A DNA stretch of 64,000 nt from Clitoria ternatea (GCA_037962975.1 CM075675.1:31126501-31190500); one strand, 5' to 3'. Shown: positions 46,508 to 59,445, counted from the first letter of the stretch. Notes: generated from the letters alone by a model not told the origin. A program made the numbers and translations.

Positions 46508-47644
46508 ATGGACGACATGGAAGACGACGCAAGGTACCCTCCAAAGTCCTTCTCTTTGAACCGCCAAAACCCTTCCCACCGCCACAAACCCCTGATTCGT
46601 GCCCCCCCATATCACCGTCCACTCCCCACTCGCTACGACGAAAACGACGTCGTCGACGATGACGAGGACGAAGACGACGAACTTGAGGATTTCGAAGACT
46701 ACGCCGATGACGATGACGAGGGGCAAAATGGGTATGACGCAAACTTCGAAAACGACGATGGGTTCTCCCGAAACCCAAAGAAGAGAAAGGTACGAGGTTA
46801 CAACAACTACGAGTTCGCGCCACGTGTCAAATTCTCGTACGGGAACAATCGAAGTTCGTCAGAGGAATGGACAGAGCACGACACGTTTGTGCTGTTGGAG
46901 GTGTGGGGTGACAAGTTCCTTCAACTCGGGAGGAACAGTTTGAGGTCTGAGGAATGGCACGAGGTGGCAGAGAAGGTTTCTGAGGAGTTGAAGGTTGAGA
47001 GAACGGTGGCACAGTGTAGGAGCATGTTGGATAAGCTTAAGAGGAGGTATAAAAAGGAGAAGAGTAGAATGGATGAGATGGGTGTGAGTTCTTGCAAATG
47101 GGTTTTTTACAAGAAGATGGATATGTTGATGGCTTCATCTCCAAGGCAAGAGTATGGCCTTGCTTGTGGTGTTGATTCCGGTGAATATGTGTTCATGAAT
47201 ACTAGGGTGTATTTGAATAGGTCCAATGGTTTTGATGAGATGAGGGATAGTCCAGTCGAGTCCGAAACGTCCGAGGATGATGACGATGAAGAGGATGATG
47301 ATGATGATGGCTTTGGTGCGTTGAGGAGGGCTGCTGCTGGTGGTGGTGAGGGTGAGGATGACGAGGAAGAGGAGGCTTCGTTTAGGGTGTTGGCGGACTC
47401 GATTCAGAAGTTTGGGAAGATATATGAGAAGATTGAGAATAGCAAGAGGCAGCAGATGATGGAGTTAGAGAAGATGAGATTAGATTTCAATAGGGAGTTG
47501 GAGCTGCAGAAGAAGCAGATTCTTGAAAGGGCTCAGGCTGAAATTGCCAAAATTCAGGAGGGAGATGAGGATGAGGAGGAGGAGGAGGAGCAGGAGGAGG
47601 ATGAGGAGGACACTGACACTTCGGCAGAGAATCTCAGTGAATGA
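46508..47644 (+). CDS. Trihelix transcription factor, ASIL/SIP1-like
   Basis: Intact single-exon gene of 378 aa; ATG 46508 is the first in frame and begins MDDMEDD. Residues 48-90 are very acidic. PKKRKV (90-95) is a textbook nuclear localisation signal. The trihelix (Myb/SANT-like) DNA-binding domain spans about 118-185, with the three spaced tryptophans W121, W133 and W150 and CRSMLDKLKRRYKKEK; KWVFYKKMDMLM (198-208) is the extra helix typical of the SIP1 clade. A second acidic stretch (254-289) precedes a C-terminal coiled coil (290-350, FGKIYEKIENSKRQQM) for dimerisation, and an acidic tail. Family members such as Arabidopsis ASIL1/2 bind GT-type elements and repress seed-maturation genes. 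The role here is inferred by family only. Confidence 0.9.
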   Translation: MDDMEDDARYPPKSFSLNRQNPSHRHKPLIRAPPYHRPLPTRYDENDVVDDDEDEDDELEDFEDYADDDDEGQNGYDANFENDDGFSRNPKKRKVRGYNNYEFAPRVKFSYGNNRSSSEEWTEHDTFVLLEVWGDKFLQLGRNSLRSEEWHEVAEKVSEELKVERTVAQCRSMLDKLKRRYKKEKSRMDEMGVSSCKWVFYKKMDMLMASSPRQEYGLACGVDSGEYVFMNTRVYLNRSNGFDEMRDSPVESETSEDDDDEEDDDDDGFGALRRAAAGGGEGEDDEEEEASFRVLADSIQKFGKIYEKIENSKRQQMMELEKMRLDFNRELELQKKQILERAQAEIAKIQEGDEDEEEEEEQEEDEEDTDTSAENLSE

Positions 47645-49877
47645 ATATGATAATGTAGGTAGGTGTAGGTAGGTTGGCTAGTATTTGAATGTGTTTCTCT
47701 TGTGGCATATTGTTTTGCTTGTTCTGTGCTTGGGTTATGCAGCAGGATGCTGATGAGTTTTTCCACTTGTTGTATGTGGTGGTGATCATATTTGCTTGGT
47801 GTGCAATGAAAAAGTAGTGTAGAGGGTATTATTCATTTTTTATTTTTCTGCTAAGTTCAGGCATGTGTCTGTAGTTTAAAAACAAAAAAAAAAATGTATT
47901 ATTGTATGTGTGAGGAGCATGTCTCTAGACATGCAAAATCATATAGTTCTCTAGATTTTCTGTAAGTGCTACAACTTGTCTTGCTTTTGCCTCGTTTAGC
48001 TTCCGTTATTTGATTTTTGCAAGATTAGGAAAATAAAAAAAGTAACTACTAATGGTGGAGGAGCTCGCAGAGACTCTATATTGGATCTGGTTAAGTATAG
48101 GAGTTGGTCTTGGATAAGAGCAAAGATGTAGGGGATCCATTTAATTTCTTATAATGGTATGAGGAACCCCTGATTTGCACTCAGGGATGTAACCGTGCTT
48201 GATTTGTATATGAGTTTCAGTACCCTATATGCCTGTTTTAATTTATTTTTATTTTGCTTGCTGATCAAAAGAAAAAAGGTAGTTTGTGTTACACTGGTTT
48301 ATATTATCGTCTCTTGTTCCTGAAGCTTGTACTCTTTGGATTTGCAGTTGGATATTTATGCATTTTGTTGCAAGTTTTAAACGATGCAAGGTATATGATT
48401 TGTAGTTATAATATTTGAAAATGACGTTATAGTGTTTTGTTAATTTCTATTTTAGGAATTATAAACTTATAATCTTGGAGAAGGGTGGTGATGAGAATAA
48501 ATTGCACCTGTTTTGGTGGGAAGTTTGTCTGCAAGAAGAAAGAGTTGCTGCAGCCAGTAAGGTTTTCAACCCCTTGTGTATTCTGACAATGAGGAAGCTT
48601 ATTCGAAAGTGTAATATTTTTGTAAGGGTAGCCTGCGAAAAATCTGGTGCCCATTTAAATAATTTGTTACACATTTCTGTTACCTATTTAATCCAAGTAT
48701 GTGCTTTCCTTATGGGATGGAAACTAAATGGTTATAGTATGTTAAACTTGAAGGCATCTCCACTGAATTTTGTTGCTCCTCAGGCTCTGCCAATTCCCTT
48801 TTTCTTCACAAAATTTGTAAATACTTACTATTTTGCCATTATTATATCAAAAATAACAAAGTTATCATTAAAAATTAAGCTCAAATTATACTGTCTTTAT
48901 GGAATCTGAAATATGAAAAATTGAGTAGTGAAGTGAGATACCGTTGCCAGCACTAAACAATGGCTTGCCTAATGTACTTATTTAGGGGCCAGGTAGTCAT
49001 TTACTCTTTCTTGAGACAACATTGTATGTTTACCTCGAATTATCATGCATTGGATTAAATAATAGATCCATTAAACTGAAACGTTAAAATTTATTGAAAG
49101 AAATAGGGTAAATCCCTGTTTGTTTTACAATTAGAAAATTAAATCTCACATTCTAATGAAAATTACGCTTTAAAGTAAATATCTGGATTCAGATTAATTT
49201 AGTCACACTCAATCAAGTTTCATCTAATTTAAACCAAACCAGCACATATATTTTGGTCTTCCAAACCCATGCGATTTTGCCAGTCAATTAATTGTAGGCA
49301 TTATATCAGGCGTCTTTACGTACATGGTAGACAAGGGGTTGAAGTTCAATGTTTTTTGAAGGAATAAGTTGATGCCCTTTATATTGTAATTTTAAATAAA
49401 TGATGGCAAGTTTTTTTTTTTTTATAACCAAAGTGTTTGCAGACTTTTAAAGAGGTTGAATCAAACATTGGCTAGGATGCTGTAATTGGTATAAGGAAAA
49501 GTGTATGATATGAGATGAAACTAAGTTTTGAGCAACTAACAAGTAATGCAGTCATGGTATAAACCAAATCAGGATACTAGTAGCGAAATGTTGTAATGAA
49601 ATTAACTCAAGGATGTGAAAATACCAAAACATTGAAACCCAATAGATATATAACTACAAAGATACTAGTTTGGCTATCTTTTTGGTGTGCAAAAGAGAGA
49701 AGAGAATGCTAGTTTCATGTTAAATAATTGTTCACTAAGATGATGGTAACAATGCAGGGTAACGGAACAAAATGTTATTACTTTACATCTACTGAAAAGA
49801 ACCAATGAATGGTGTAAAAAATGACTCAAAAAGTGGTATGAAAAAATGGCATAAAATCATATGCTTCATTCATTGGT
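47645..49877. other. Intergenic region between trihelix and ARF-GEF genes
   Basis: The trihelix 3' UTR lies at the left; an A-rich run (47881-47895) and AATAAAAAA near 48032 are possible poly(A) context. A 144-codon plus-strand frame at 48475-48909 has no recognisable motif. The genes converge, so the right part contains the GNL2 3' UTR. I see no repeat or RNA gene. Confidence 0.5.
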
Positions 49878-52800
49878 CTATAATGGAAATAACTCATCCT
49901 TGAGAAGAGGACATATCCACTGTATCTGAATATATGTGATTTCCCACAAATCATCATCTTCTCTTGGCACCAAAATTTCCTCTTCCTTCATCTGTGTTAT
50001 GATTTTTTTTAACAAGTTAGGGATTATGTCACTCAAAGTTGATGAACCATACTGTCCCAAGTCAGCTTTCATGCATGTGTCCATTCTTCTCAATATGCCT
50101 AACCAAAATGTCCTAAATCCTGGACTCTCAGTTATCTGTTTCAAGGATTGCAAGTACATATCTGACAACAACTCCATTGCAAGCTTAAGGGTCCCTTCCA
50201 TGCTTCTTGTTTCCCTCTCTGCATTTTCCCTCCTTGAGTACTCCAACATCTTCTCATGAAGCTCATCAACCATGGCAAATATCACAAGGTTGAAATAGCT
50301 AATGCAGTTTGATGATATATAAAGGAGTTCCTCAGCTAGATTGAAGCTTTTGTGAAGAGAAATAACTGCATGGTTTCTTATCTCTTCTTGTCTGGACAAG
50401 CTTGTCCTTCTAAAAGCTTCTCCAAGCTTCACAAACAGATTCATGTTAAAGTTTGCAGAAGCTCTGGAATTTTCCTCCATAGAGGAATTGCTTCCTACAC
50501 TAGCATTACTTCCTGGATCTGAGTATTGTGTTCTATGCCACTGCATCAAGAAGTTTACTGAATCAGCTAAGAGGTCAAGTATCTTCTTTTTTTTGTCTAC
50601 TGGACTATTCTTGGCTAAAAAACAACCAAAAGCACAATCTATGCAATATGCATAAGTTGTGCGTGACATGTTACCGCTATCAGAGAGTAATGCAATCAAG
50701 GCCTCAATTCCAAGGTCATAGGTTTCAGGGTACCTCCATGCAACTGATAACAAATTTAGCACTGACTTCCATCCAAATGGAGTCTGCAAATTTGCAGGGT
50801 AGTCAATCATTATTTTGGTGATTGTTTGTGATATGGCCTCGTGACACGTGTCGAGGATTTCTTTATCAAGCTTCCACATTAGAGTTATGGACTTGAAGAT
50901 GAGCTCCTCAGCTAGTTTGTCTTCTCTAAGTATTGAAAAGAGCTTGAGACAGACCTTGAGAAGGCCTAAAAGAGCTTTTTCTGCAAAGGGTATTGGGGAG
51001 AACATGGGAAATTGAGCAACTGCAAGAAGATACTCATGGAAGTATGGCCAAAATGTGTGGAATCTGTGAACATTAGACAATGATATTGCGGTGATCAGAT
51101 CCCAACAGAACTCTACTGTTTCTTCTTCCTCCACTGGTGTGCTGAACTTTTGGCCTTTTCCAGCAGCTGCAAATATCAAAGATCTCCCAAGGTTTTGTAA
51201 GCTTTCTTTTGGGATGTTTGAACTATTGCTGAAGATGGTTCCAATTTTGCACATTTTGATCATTTTCAGGTTCTGTTCAAATTCACTACCAAGGGTCAAA
51301 CCATCGTCCATGTTGTCTGATGAAAGAAGAGAAAACCGAGATACCATGCTGGCAACTCTCTGATTTCCAAACTTGTGATCATAATTTGGGGATAGGGAAC
51401 CTGATTCAGGTGTTATTGGAGCATCTTCCGTTGCCTCAAAATCAATGGCAGATTGTGGCAGTAGTTTTAGCCTTTTGAGTTTCAACAAGCAATCCACTAT
51501 GTTCTTCCAACCCCCTTGAATTGAATCTCGAAAATAGTGTGCTATTGTGAAAACAGCAACTGTTGCCATCCTTGGCTTCAAATCATGACTAAATGTAAAC
51601 ATGGTCTCTTCTATAGAAGCATAAGGATTTAGTAGTGTTGTGAACTTGCAAAAGGATGTTATGAGCTCATCTAGGGTATCTTCTAGTCCATATTGACAAA
51701 TCCTTGCAACTGAGAATAACCCTTCAATGCACTCATGGAGAAGCTCTTCTTCATCCGCATGCTCAAAGAATGATGAGAGAGCAGCCACTGATGGACCAGC
51801 AATGCAGGCAAACATGTCTCTACATATTCTTCTATCAAAGTTGCATATTGTGAAAGATGGTTCCACTTTGGATCTGTTTATGAGCTGAAGCCACCTACTT
51901 GGGCTCATGTCTAATGACACAGTAGTTTGAGCAAGGGCAATTGCGTAACTGGAAATCGATTGAAATAGCTCAGAAAGGTACTCTCTAGGCAAATCTTGTC
52001 CTGCATTAATTGCCCTATTGTTCCTGATGAATTCCTCTTCTGTCATCTTTTTCTTAACTTGAGGATTATGCTGATCGGTGTTAAGCATGATGAGGGAGTA
52101 GCACAAGATGAGAACAGTGTCCTTGCTTGCAAATATGTCTGAGGATTGGTGATCAAAGAATCTATCTGAAAATGCTTCCAATATTCTTTGAATCTTTTGT
52201 GACTCACCGGGCAGCCAAAAACTTTCTAGATAAAACCGAAGTCCAGTGTCAAGATTCATACCTTGGAAATAGAAAGTTTCTGTGAATTCTTTGAGAACTT
52301 GGAGATAGAAAGGATCAGGGTCACCAAGATATTCTCCTATTGTTTTCTTGTCTAGGCCTGGGGTGTAACGAAAGAAGTAAGCATAAGCCGTAGGATCTGG
52401 AGGATCAGAGACCAAGTTAGCATGCTTCAAGTACTCAAGACCCTTCTTGTTATCTCTGTTGAAATGGTTTGCAGCAATCAGTAACTTCTTTTTCTGCATT
52501 CTTCTCATCCTAACATGTTCCACCCAAGCTTCCAAGTAATATTCTCTATCTATGTTCTCCCAAAAGGGTTTATACTCTGTTAATTGAATTGGATATGCAC
52601 CTAAGGGACCCGTTGAACCTTCTTTGTCAATATTATCTGCAATGTTGTGAATAATGATCAATAGTCCTTCAAAGGCTTGGATTTGCAAACTTGTGAGGTG
52701 ACCATTCACTACAAATGAGTGCTTGCAAAGCAACCTTCCAACCTCCTCAAACACATTCCGGCAACATGGATCACAGTCATAGTTTACATACACTTCAGCA

Positions 52801-55473
52801 ATGAATGTTGGTTGCCTGCAGAAATTTATCATTCCTTCAACTGCTACTTCTTGAAGAGGAATTGTGGTGCCAAAACTTGCAACTCTGAGTAGCACATATC
52901 CAAAGAAAGCCTCTAGTTGGAAACGAACAAACCTACAAAAAAACAAAATCAAAGATAGACAATACTTGAAATATAATTACTACCCATCATCACTCTCTCC
53001 CTCAAGCAACTAAATAAATATACTTTTATATGGTATGCACCAAATTAGTTGACCTCTTGAATGTGTTTAATTACTTGAAAAACAATTTTTTTTTGTTTCT
53101 GTAAGAATCAAACACATGTCAGGGATTCACAACAACTCACACACTTGAGCTAGTCCCCCATGACTGAAAAACAAGTACCGATTAAACTAGAACAGCTAAC
53201 ATACATGCTTGGTAGTCATTTGTGTTTTTATTATGATATTTTTTTCCTTGTATGATAAAAACTTGATAGTGTTTCTTTCTTGACCGATTTGAATGATGAA
53301 TATAATGAAATTTTAAATAAGTAAAACTCTCTTTTATTTTAAAAATCTAACCTTCGCAGAAAGTGATAGGCGTTCAACACAGTGCTGCAAATCATGGACA
53401 AGACAAAGGAGGTGGACCAAGTTCCATAGTAAATCAAATGGTGAAACAAGTCATCTTGGATCATCCTCAAAAGCTTTGGATGCCTCCCTATCTCATCCCC
53501 ACTCAGTTCTATAGTTGAGTTTATCAAAACCAAGGCAAAAATCTGAACATCTTCATCAGCAGTGTGAGTAGTAGACCCATCGGGCTCAACTATTGACACA
53601 ACATTCAACAAAGAGCACAAAAAATGGAATATGTCAATGGCACAACGAACTCCATATCCATATTCCAACACACCACCCTCATCACCATCCGAGTCTGATT
53701 CTGAGTCCCCTTCTTTTTCATCAGCAGTAACCTCTGGTAACCTGGAATACACAGCCTGGATAAGCTCATGCATGGTGTACCTAGCACTTCTCTGAAGTAA
53801 ATCTCCTCTGCTTGCAGATTGTTGAACAACCTGTAAGTAAATAAATTTGGATCCTTTCATGTTAGTAACTAGTACAATATAGTGTCATGTCACAAAGAGA
53901 AAAGGAAAAACACATTTGATGAACAATTTTTAGGACAATTAAAAGGGCACTAATTGTCCTCTTCGTTTATATGCAGGTGTATTCTTTTAATTGGGGTATA
54001 CAAGATAAAAAGCAAATGAAAGATAGATGTAGCCAAAATTAATTTAGTCTGCATAAATTATAGATATGTTTCTATCTTTGATTCTAATACAATAACATCA
54101 ACCAAGTCTTTTCCATTAAATGGGGTGGACTACAATAATCATTTTACATTATAAACTCTATCATAAATCATGTCTATAAACAAACCATTCTAAATGGTTT
54201 TGCATCTCGTTCTTCCTTTACTTCCAACAATTAGACTACCTCTTGACTGATCTACTTTTATTTAGAAAATGTTTTACACATTCCCCTTTAGCGAGGGTCT
54301 ACAACTCTACATCATAAGACAGAAAGTGACAACGTAGAAATTAATAAATAATAAATGTAATAGCTAGTTGATGGTTTGTAATATGATTCAAAGAGAAAGA
54401 TAAAGGATGTTAAATGAATATGACTACTATCATAGATCATAGAGTGATTAAAACTCAAGATTTATTTGATTGATACATATCTTCTTCACATGTATTCAAA
54501 CCATTATGTTCCATCCGGAACAGGAAGGGGTCTCACAGCACCCCTTTCCCTATTATTTTGGTAAGAATGATGGGGATTTCATACCCCCTGATCCCAACAA
54601 GATTCGGTTATGCTCGCGTCTACTAGGCCTGGATTGGAGGCCCTCCATTCCTTATCACCTTACCACTCCATGGTTGTATAAATAATACCTAGGAAAGTTT
54701 TGTAATTCAAGTGGCATATTGAATAATAAACCTAATCCTTCTAGAGTAATTCTCTAGGATTTTCGTATTTTAAGTACTCATTGTGAACATATTCAACACT
54801 ATTTTTTCTAATCTCCAATTCAAGTTGCAGAGAAATACAATTTTGGTGAATTCTGAATGTTTTGTAAAAAAAACATTGGAAAACCAGAATCAACCTGAAA
54901 GCAAGTGTTGACAAGGGTGCAAATAGCTTGATCAGAGAGCAAATAAGAAGCCTTGTGGTGCATTACAGCAGTCAAAACTTGGAGGATCTTCATCATGACA
55001 GCATCCTCAGAAGCCGGGTCAGTTTTCTCAAGCCTACAGGTGGTTATCCCGGAGACAACGGACTCCATGGCTTCTCTTGCTCCAGGGGTCTTGTCATCAA
55101 ACACCGCGAACTTGAGAATCTTGAGAACAGATGAGAGAGCAACGCCGGTGGCAGGGGCCGGAACGTCGTCGCTTTGGATGACATCGAGGAAAGGAGAAAG
55201 GTAAATGGAAGGGTCAACGGTGCGCCACTCTTGTTGAGGGTTGAAGATGAGAGAGCGAAGGGATCTCATTGAACTCATAATGGGAGAGTCGTAGTTTTCC
55301 TCAGAGGAAGGGATGTTGTTGTACAGTGGACTCGCTTCTTGGCGTCTTATAACCGCCAGAACTGCACCCACTTCTGTGTTCAACATGCACGATAGTCCTA
55401 GTTGTTTTCTCTTCCATCTTGTTCTTCCCTTCTTGTTTCCATCCTCGTGCATGAAATCTTCTGAGTGATCCAT
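49878..55473 (-). CDS. GNL2: ARF guanine-nucleotide exchange factor, GNOM-LIKE 2 type
   Basis: Three exons on the minus strand: 55473-54895, 53830-53352 and 52932-49878, with GT-AG introns. They sum to 4,113 nt, an uninterrupted 1,370-aa protein, near the usual GNL2 length. The N-terminal DCB region includes LSCMLNTEVGAVLAVIRR and TNPEW-like PQQEWRTVDPSIYLSPFLDVIQSD. The HUS motif NYDCD is at 403-407. The Sec7 domain spans about 495-682, with FWLPGESQKIQR holding catalytic Glu596 and LCYSLIMLNTDQHNPQV. Downstream HDS regions fill the rest. It would activate ARF GTPases on Golgi/endosomal membranes for vesicle traffic; Arabidopsis GNL2 acts in pollen tube growth. The motif normally reads FRLPGE; here Arg592 is Trp. 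Assignment to GNL2 over GNOM/GNL1 rests on the N-terminal region and overall similarity. Confidence 0.92.
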
Positions 55474-56046
55474 CTTTAACGTAGTTTTTTGGAGAATGGT
55501 AATTAATTGTTATAATAACCATGCATGTTAAGGACGTGGGTTAGTTAATTCATGCTCAAAAGTGTGTTTTTTTTACTCTCTTGCGTTTGTGCATGGTGGT
55601 GATAGTGAATTTTTTGGTTTTTATTTTTGGGTTTGGAGGTGTGGGTTGTAGTGAGAATGGAGAAGACACGAACGAGTGCGAAGGAAAGGAGAGGGAGTTT
55701 TGGAGAGAGTTTCGTGAGGACAAAGAATCATCAGAAAAAAGATTGCCGGATTGTTTGGCAAAGAAGTGGTAGGGATTCAATTTGATTCTATATTTTTTTT
55801 GTTTCATTTCTTGATGTGATTTTTCTATGGTTACAAATTGATACTAGTTATATTAACCGTGCTTTATTTGGAGTTGTTTTTAATAAAAATAAAAATAAAA
55901 TGTATTTGTATTTATGTAATTATTTCATAAATATTTTCTTGATAATAATGTATTTTATAATTAAAAATTAAAATTGTATGCATACGTTAAATTTAATTAC
56001 ATCATTTTTATTGGTATATTGGTTAAAATTAATAATTAAATAACAT
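55474..56046. other. Upstream region of GNL2
   Basis: Promoter and leader of GNL2 by position; no clear TATA box was found. A plus-strand frame at 55593-55772 (59 codons from its ATG) begins with a hydrophobic stretch and then acidic residues with three Cys; without support it is not called as a gene. The remainder is AT-rich. Confidence 0.35.
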
Positions 56047-56720
56047 CAATAATAAACAAATGAAATTTGTTAATTTTGATATTGAATAACAAAAGATAGA
56101 ATTTTCTAATATTTATGCTATTCTATGGTAGATATTTTATGAAAAGAAATTAATTTTAATAATATTATATCATAATATTTAAAGATACGCTACTATTAAA
56201 AATAAAATAAAAATATTGTTAAACTAAAACAAATATTATAATATAATGATATAAAATACTATTAATATTAATAACACTATGAAGTTTATAATAATATTTA
56301 AAACATTTTCTTTAAAAAGCTCATAAAAAAACAAAATAATAACAATTTATAATGTAAATGATATGAAAAGGAGAAAACAATCTCATCAAAAAATGAGAAA
56401 ATAAAATTAAAATATTGTAAATTAATGATATTAAATATTATTATTGTAGATAATCTCAAGTCTTATTGTGAAAATAGCATACCAATAATAAACAAATAAA
56501 ATTTGTTAATTTTGATGTTGAATAACAAAATATAGAATTTTTTAATATTAATATGGTATAACAATATTTTATGAAAAATTAATTTTAATAATATTATATC
56601 ATAATATTTAAAGATAAACTACTATTAAAAATGGTTAAACAAAACAATTATTATAACATAAAATACTAATATATATAACACGATGAAATTTAAAATAACA
56701 TTTAAAACACTTACTTTTAA
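56047..56720 (+). repeat. AT-rich imperfect direct duplication (about 435 bp apart)
   Basis: The segment 56047-56211 recurs at 56483-56631 with small indels, sharing 'aataataaacaaatgaaat', 'gttaattttgat' and 'aatattatatcataatattt'. No coding or terminal-repeat signature. Confidence 0.65.
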
Positions 56721-56723
56721 AAA

Positions 56724-57243
56724 GTTCAGATTTAGACAGGATATTGACAATTTTAATAAGTAAGATCTTTACGGGTTTTTTCTTCAAAAAGTGACAATTG
56801 TATTTTCTTTACAACTGCATATACTTTAACCTGCTACAAAATAGTATAATATACTTTTGCCTAATGCGTACATGATTATTAGATTTTAAACTTACTTTTA
56901 GAATTAAACATGCTTTCAGTTCGATCCAAAGACATACTTATTGGTAAAAAAGACGAAAGACATACTTATTTAAAATGTGTATGTGTGTGTGTTCAGACTT
57001 AGACAGGATATTGACAATTTTAATAAGTAGGATTCTTTACGGGTTTTTTCTTCAAAAAGTAACAATTGCATTTTCTTTACAACTGCATCTACTTTAACCT
57101 GCTACAAAATAGTATAATATACTTTTGCCTAATGCCTACATGATTATTAGATTTTAAACTTACTTTTAGAATTAAACATGCTTTCAGTTCGATCCAAAGA
57201 CATACTTATTGGTAAAAAAAGACAAAAGACATACTTATTGGTA
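56724..57243 (+). repeat. Tandem duplication, period 267 bp
   Basis: Copies at 56724-56990 and 56991-57243 are nearly identical, from 'gttcaga(t/c)ttagacagg' through 'ctttcagttcgatccaaaga' to 'catacttatt'. Copy 2 ends with an additional short 'acatacttattg' repeat. Confidence 0.85.
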
Positions 57244-58514
57244 AAAAAATACATACTTATTGTGTGTGTACCTAATGCTCAATCAAATAAAAATACAAAG
57301 AAAATTTTTCTGATTAATTGTGAAACTATTTTTGGCGCTCAGAAGTCCTAAACATCGACCAAATAGGCTTAGAGTAGCCTAGGCGAAAGCTAAGTGAAGT
57401 TAGAATGTGTTTTCAACTCATTTGGAGGTCCTAATGGCAGCAGGTGGGTAATTGCTTACCAAGCCAACATAATGAACCTTATCGATTATGCTAATTAATT
57501 ACCATTAATCTAAAATGGCCCTAGTCGATTACGTTAATCGATTACCACTCATCCAGAATGGCCCTAATCGATTATCACTCATCTAGAATGGCCCTGATCG
57601 ATATCTAGAATGGCTCTAATCGATTAGTCATGCTAGAATGCAGAAAATTATACAAAATTTGGCATTCCTACCAACTTTTACGTGCCTTGACTTCTCTAAA
57701 TGACCTATAAACACCGTCAAACTTTGACAACACCTAAAATACACCATTTGTGATGCGTGACAACCGACTACACTCAAATATTCTCAAAATTGAATGACTT
57801 GTGCTTGAAAATACAAATTGACCATTTTAGGCCATAAACATGCAACTTACACCTCAAATCTCAATGGAATTGGTCCATTCCAATTCTCATAAGTCTAAAA
57901 CAGCAAATGCAGCCTATTGGACCTATCCACAGGTTCCAAATCCTCACAAATCATAAAATGGTCTATCCAGATCCTAATTATGCATGATTTCACTAAAATA
58001 ACATCGTATTCACCATTCTCAATAGCACTAACCCAATTCCATCAAACTCAATACTTCAAATGCAATGCAATGTGTACAATTCCCTGCCCGTCATGTTCAT
58101 TCAATCATATATGTAATATACATAGTTCCCGGGCATAACATTCATCAATATCATCATCTTGGAACCATTCATGGTTCACCAATCCTAAACATCATCGCAT
58201 ACATCATTATCATCATAGTTCAACTGATCATCAAAATCCAAGCTATATATATATACACCCTATACATTATACAAAATATAGGAGTATCCTAAACGAGCCA
58301 GTCAAGGCTTAGACACAAAAGTTATACAATGGTCATATACATATATATACACAAATGAATCCATCCTAGGATTCAACTATCACAAGCTTCACAAGCTATC
58401 AATAATCATCCTTGCGATCTAGGTTTACTACAAAATAAATAGGTGCGGGGGTGAGCCTATATATATTAAATGACAAATACGGAATCGAATTCGCCATTCC
58501 TCACATATGTAATC
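57244..58514. repeat. Repeat-like flank of the third Tat element
   Basis: At 57480-57625 a degenerate tandem unit built on 'aatcgattaccactcatc' and 'cagaatggccctaatcgatt' recurs four to five times. The rest is AT-rich and resembles U3/U5 of a Gypsy LTR (for example 'ggtgcgggggtgagcc' near 58442) but no ends could be fixed. No gene is seen. Confidence 0.4.
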
Positions 58515-59445
58515 TGATCCGGTCCCAACACCGGCCCCCAAGAGCATGGCTTTAACACTTTGCCAGATCAGCATTTCGAACAAGAGAAGTACGCTTCAAA
58601 TATATTATAATTGTTTCTATACGGAGTACATACGACCAGGGCAAGTAACTCCGCCAAGGCATGTGACTCCGCCAAGGCATGTTACCCTGCCATGGGTCAT
58701 AACTCCGCCAAGGCGTGTGACTCCGCCAAGGCATGTTACCCTGCCATGGGTCATAACTCCGCCAAGGCACGTAACGCCGCCAGAATGCATATTACTCCGC
58801 CAAGCCATAGGCTCAACACAGGCGGAATATTGAACTTCCTATACTGCGTAGCGAGCCCATACTTGTAACCCCGGCATGAGATTGACTCTGTCTTGAGAGG
58901 TTGAAAATGAGAATCACGCTGTCACGCATTAAAAGGAAAAAACAAATAAAATAATAAAGTATTCACGCTTCCCAAGTAAGTGGAAATACCTACTACAATA
59001 ACGGTGCTCGTGAACAACACAGGGACCCACTGCCTTTCTTGCTTTATGCCAGAAAACAAGGAACGGGCCCTATCAATAATGAAGCACCAGTGACAGGTAT
59101 ATAAACCTCAGCAAAAAGGTATATGAGGAATCCCCAATTCTGAACCTTAGACTCTCATACTTGCATAATTCTCTCAGAATTGCTTTCTAAGTCTTTAAGT
59201 ATTCTGAAATACTGACTTGAGCGTCGGAGAACGATTGCAGGTACCACCCCCATTCGGGTCAAGACAAAGAAGATCCCGTCAGGCGGACTGTGACACCGCC
59301 CGCTCATATTGCACTCCGCCTCAACATACAAAGACTCTCCGTATCTATACATTTATGCATATTGCTTTGTATCAAATTGACATTTTATACACATTTTGAA
59401 TTGTTCCGCAAACATACTTCTACACCCCCTGTGAAGGACAGTTCA
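58515..59445 (+). repeat. 5' LTR of the third Tat element
   Basis: Starts TGATCCGGTC, ends AGGACAGTTCA. TATATAAAC is near 59098-59106, and ACTTGAGCGTCGGAG...TTGCAGGTACCACC is at 59215-59250. It is longer than the other Tat LTRs, partly because of a minisatellite. Confidence 0.88.
58648..58806 (+). repeat. CCGCCAAGGCATGT minisatellite in the LTR
   Basis: Eight copies or variants of 'actccgccaaggcatgt' are arranged in a higher-order unit with 'taccctgccatgggtcata' (itself containing a CCATGG palindrome). The longer unit is present twice, near 58667 and 58722. Open frames on both strands here arise from this periodicity. Confidence 0.85.

Noticed and set aside
47554..47766. Poly-serine ORF on the minus strand
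   Set aside because: Antisense shadow of the GAG/GAGGAG acidic codons at the end of the trihelix gene.
48475..48909. 144-codon plus-strand ORF between the two cellular genes
   Set aside because: No motif, normal for AT-rich spacer, and it lies in convergent 3' flanks.
55593..55772. Small secreted peptide gene (59 codons, hydrophobic start, three Cys)
   Set aside because: Signal-peptide-like start is suggestive, but there is no mature-peptide motif or homologue I recognise; it overlaps the GNL2 upstream region.
58648..58806. CRISPR-like array
   Set aside because: Direct repeats are present, but the spacers are themselves repeated and the context is a plant LTR.
58546..58868. Several overlapping repeat-peptide ORFs on both strands
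   Set aside because: All arise from the CCGCCAAGGCATGT minisatellite in the LTR.
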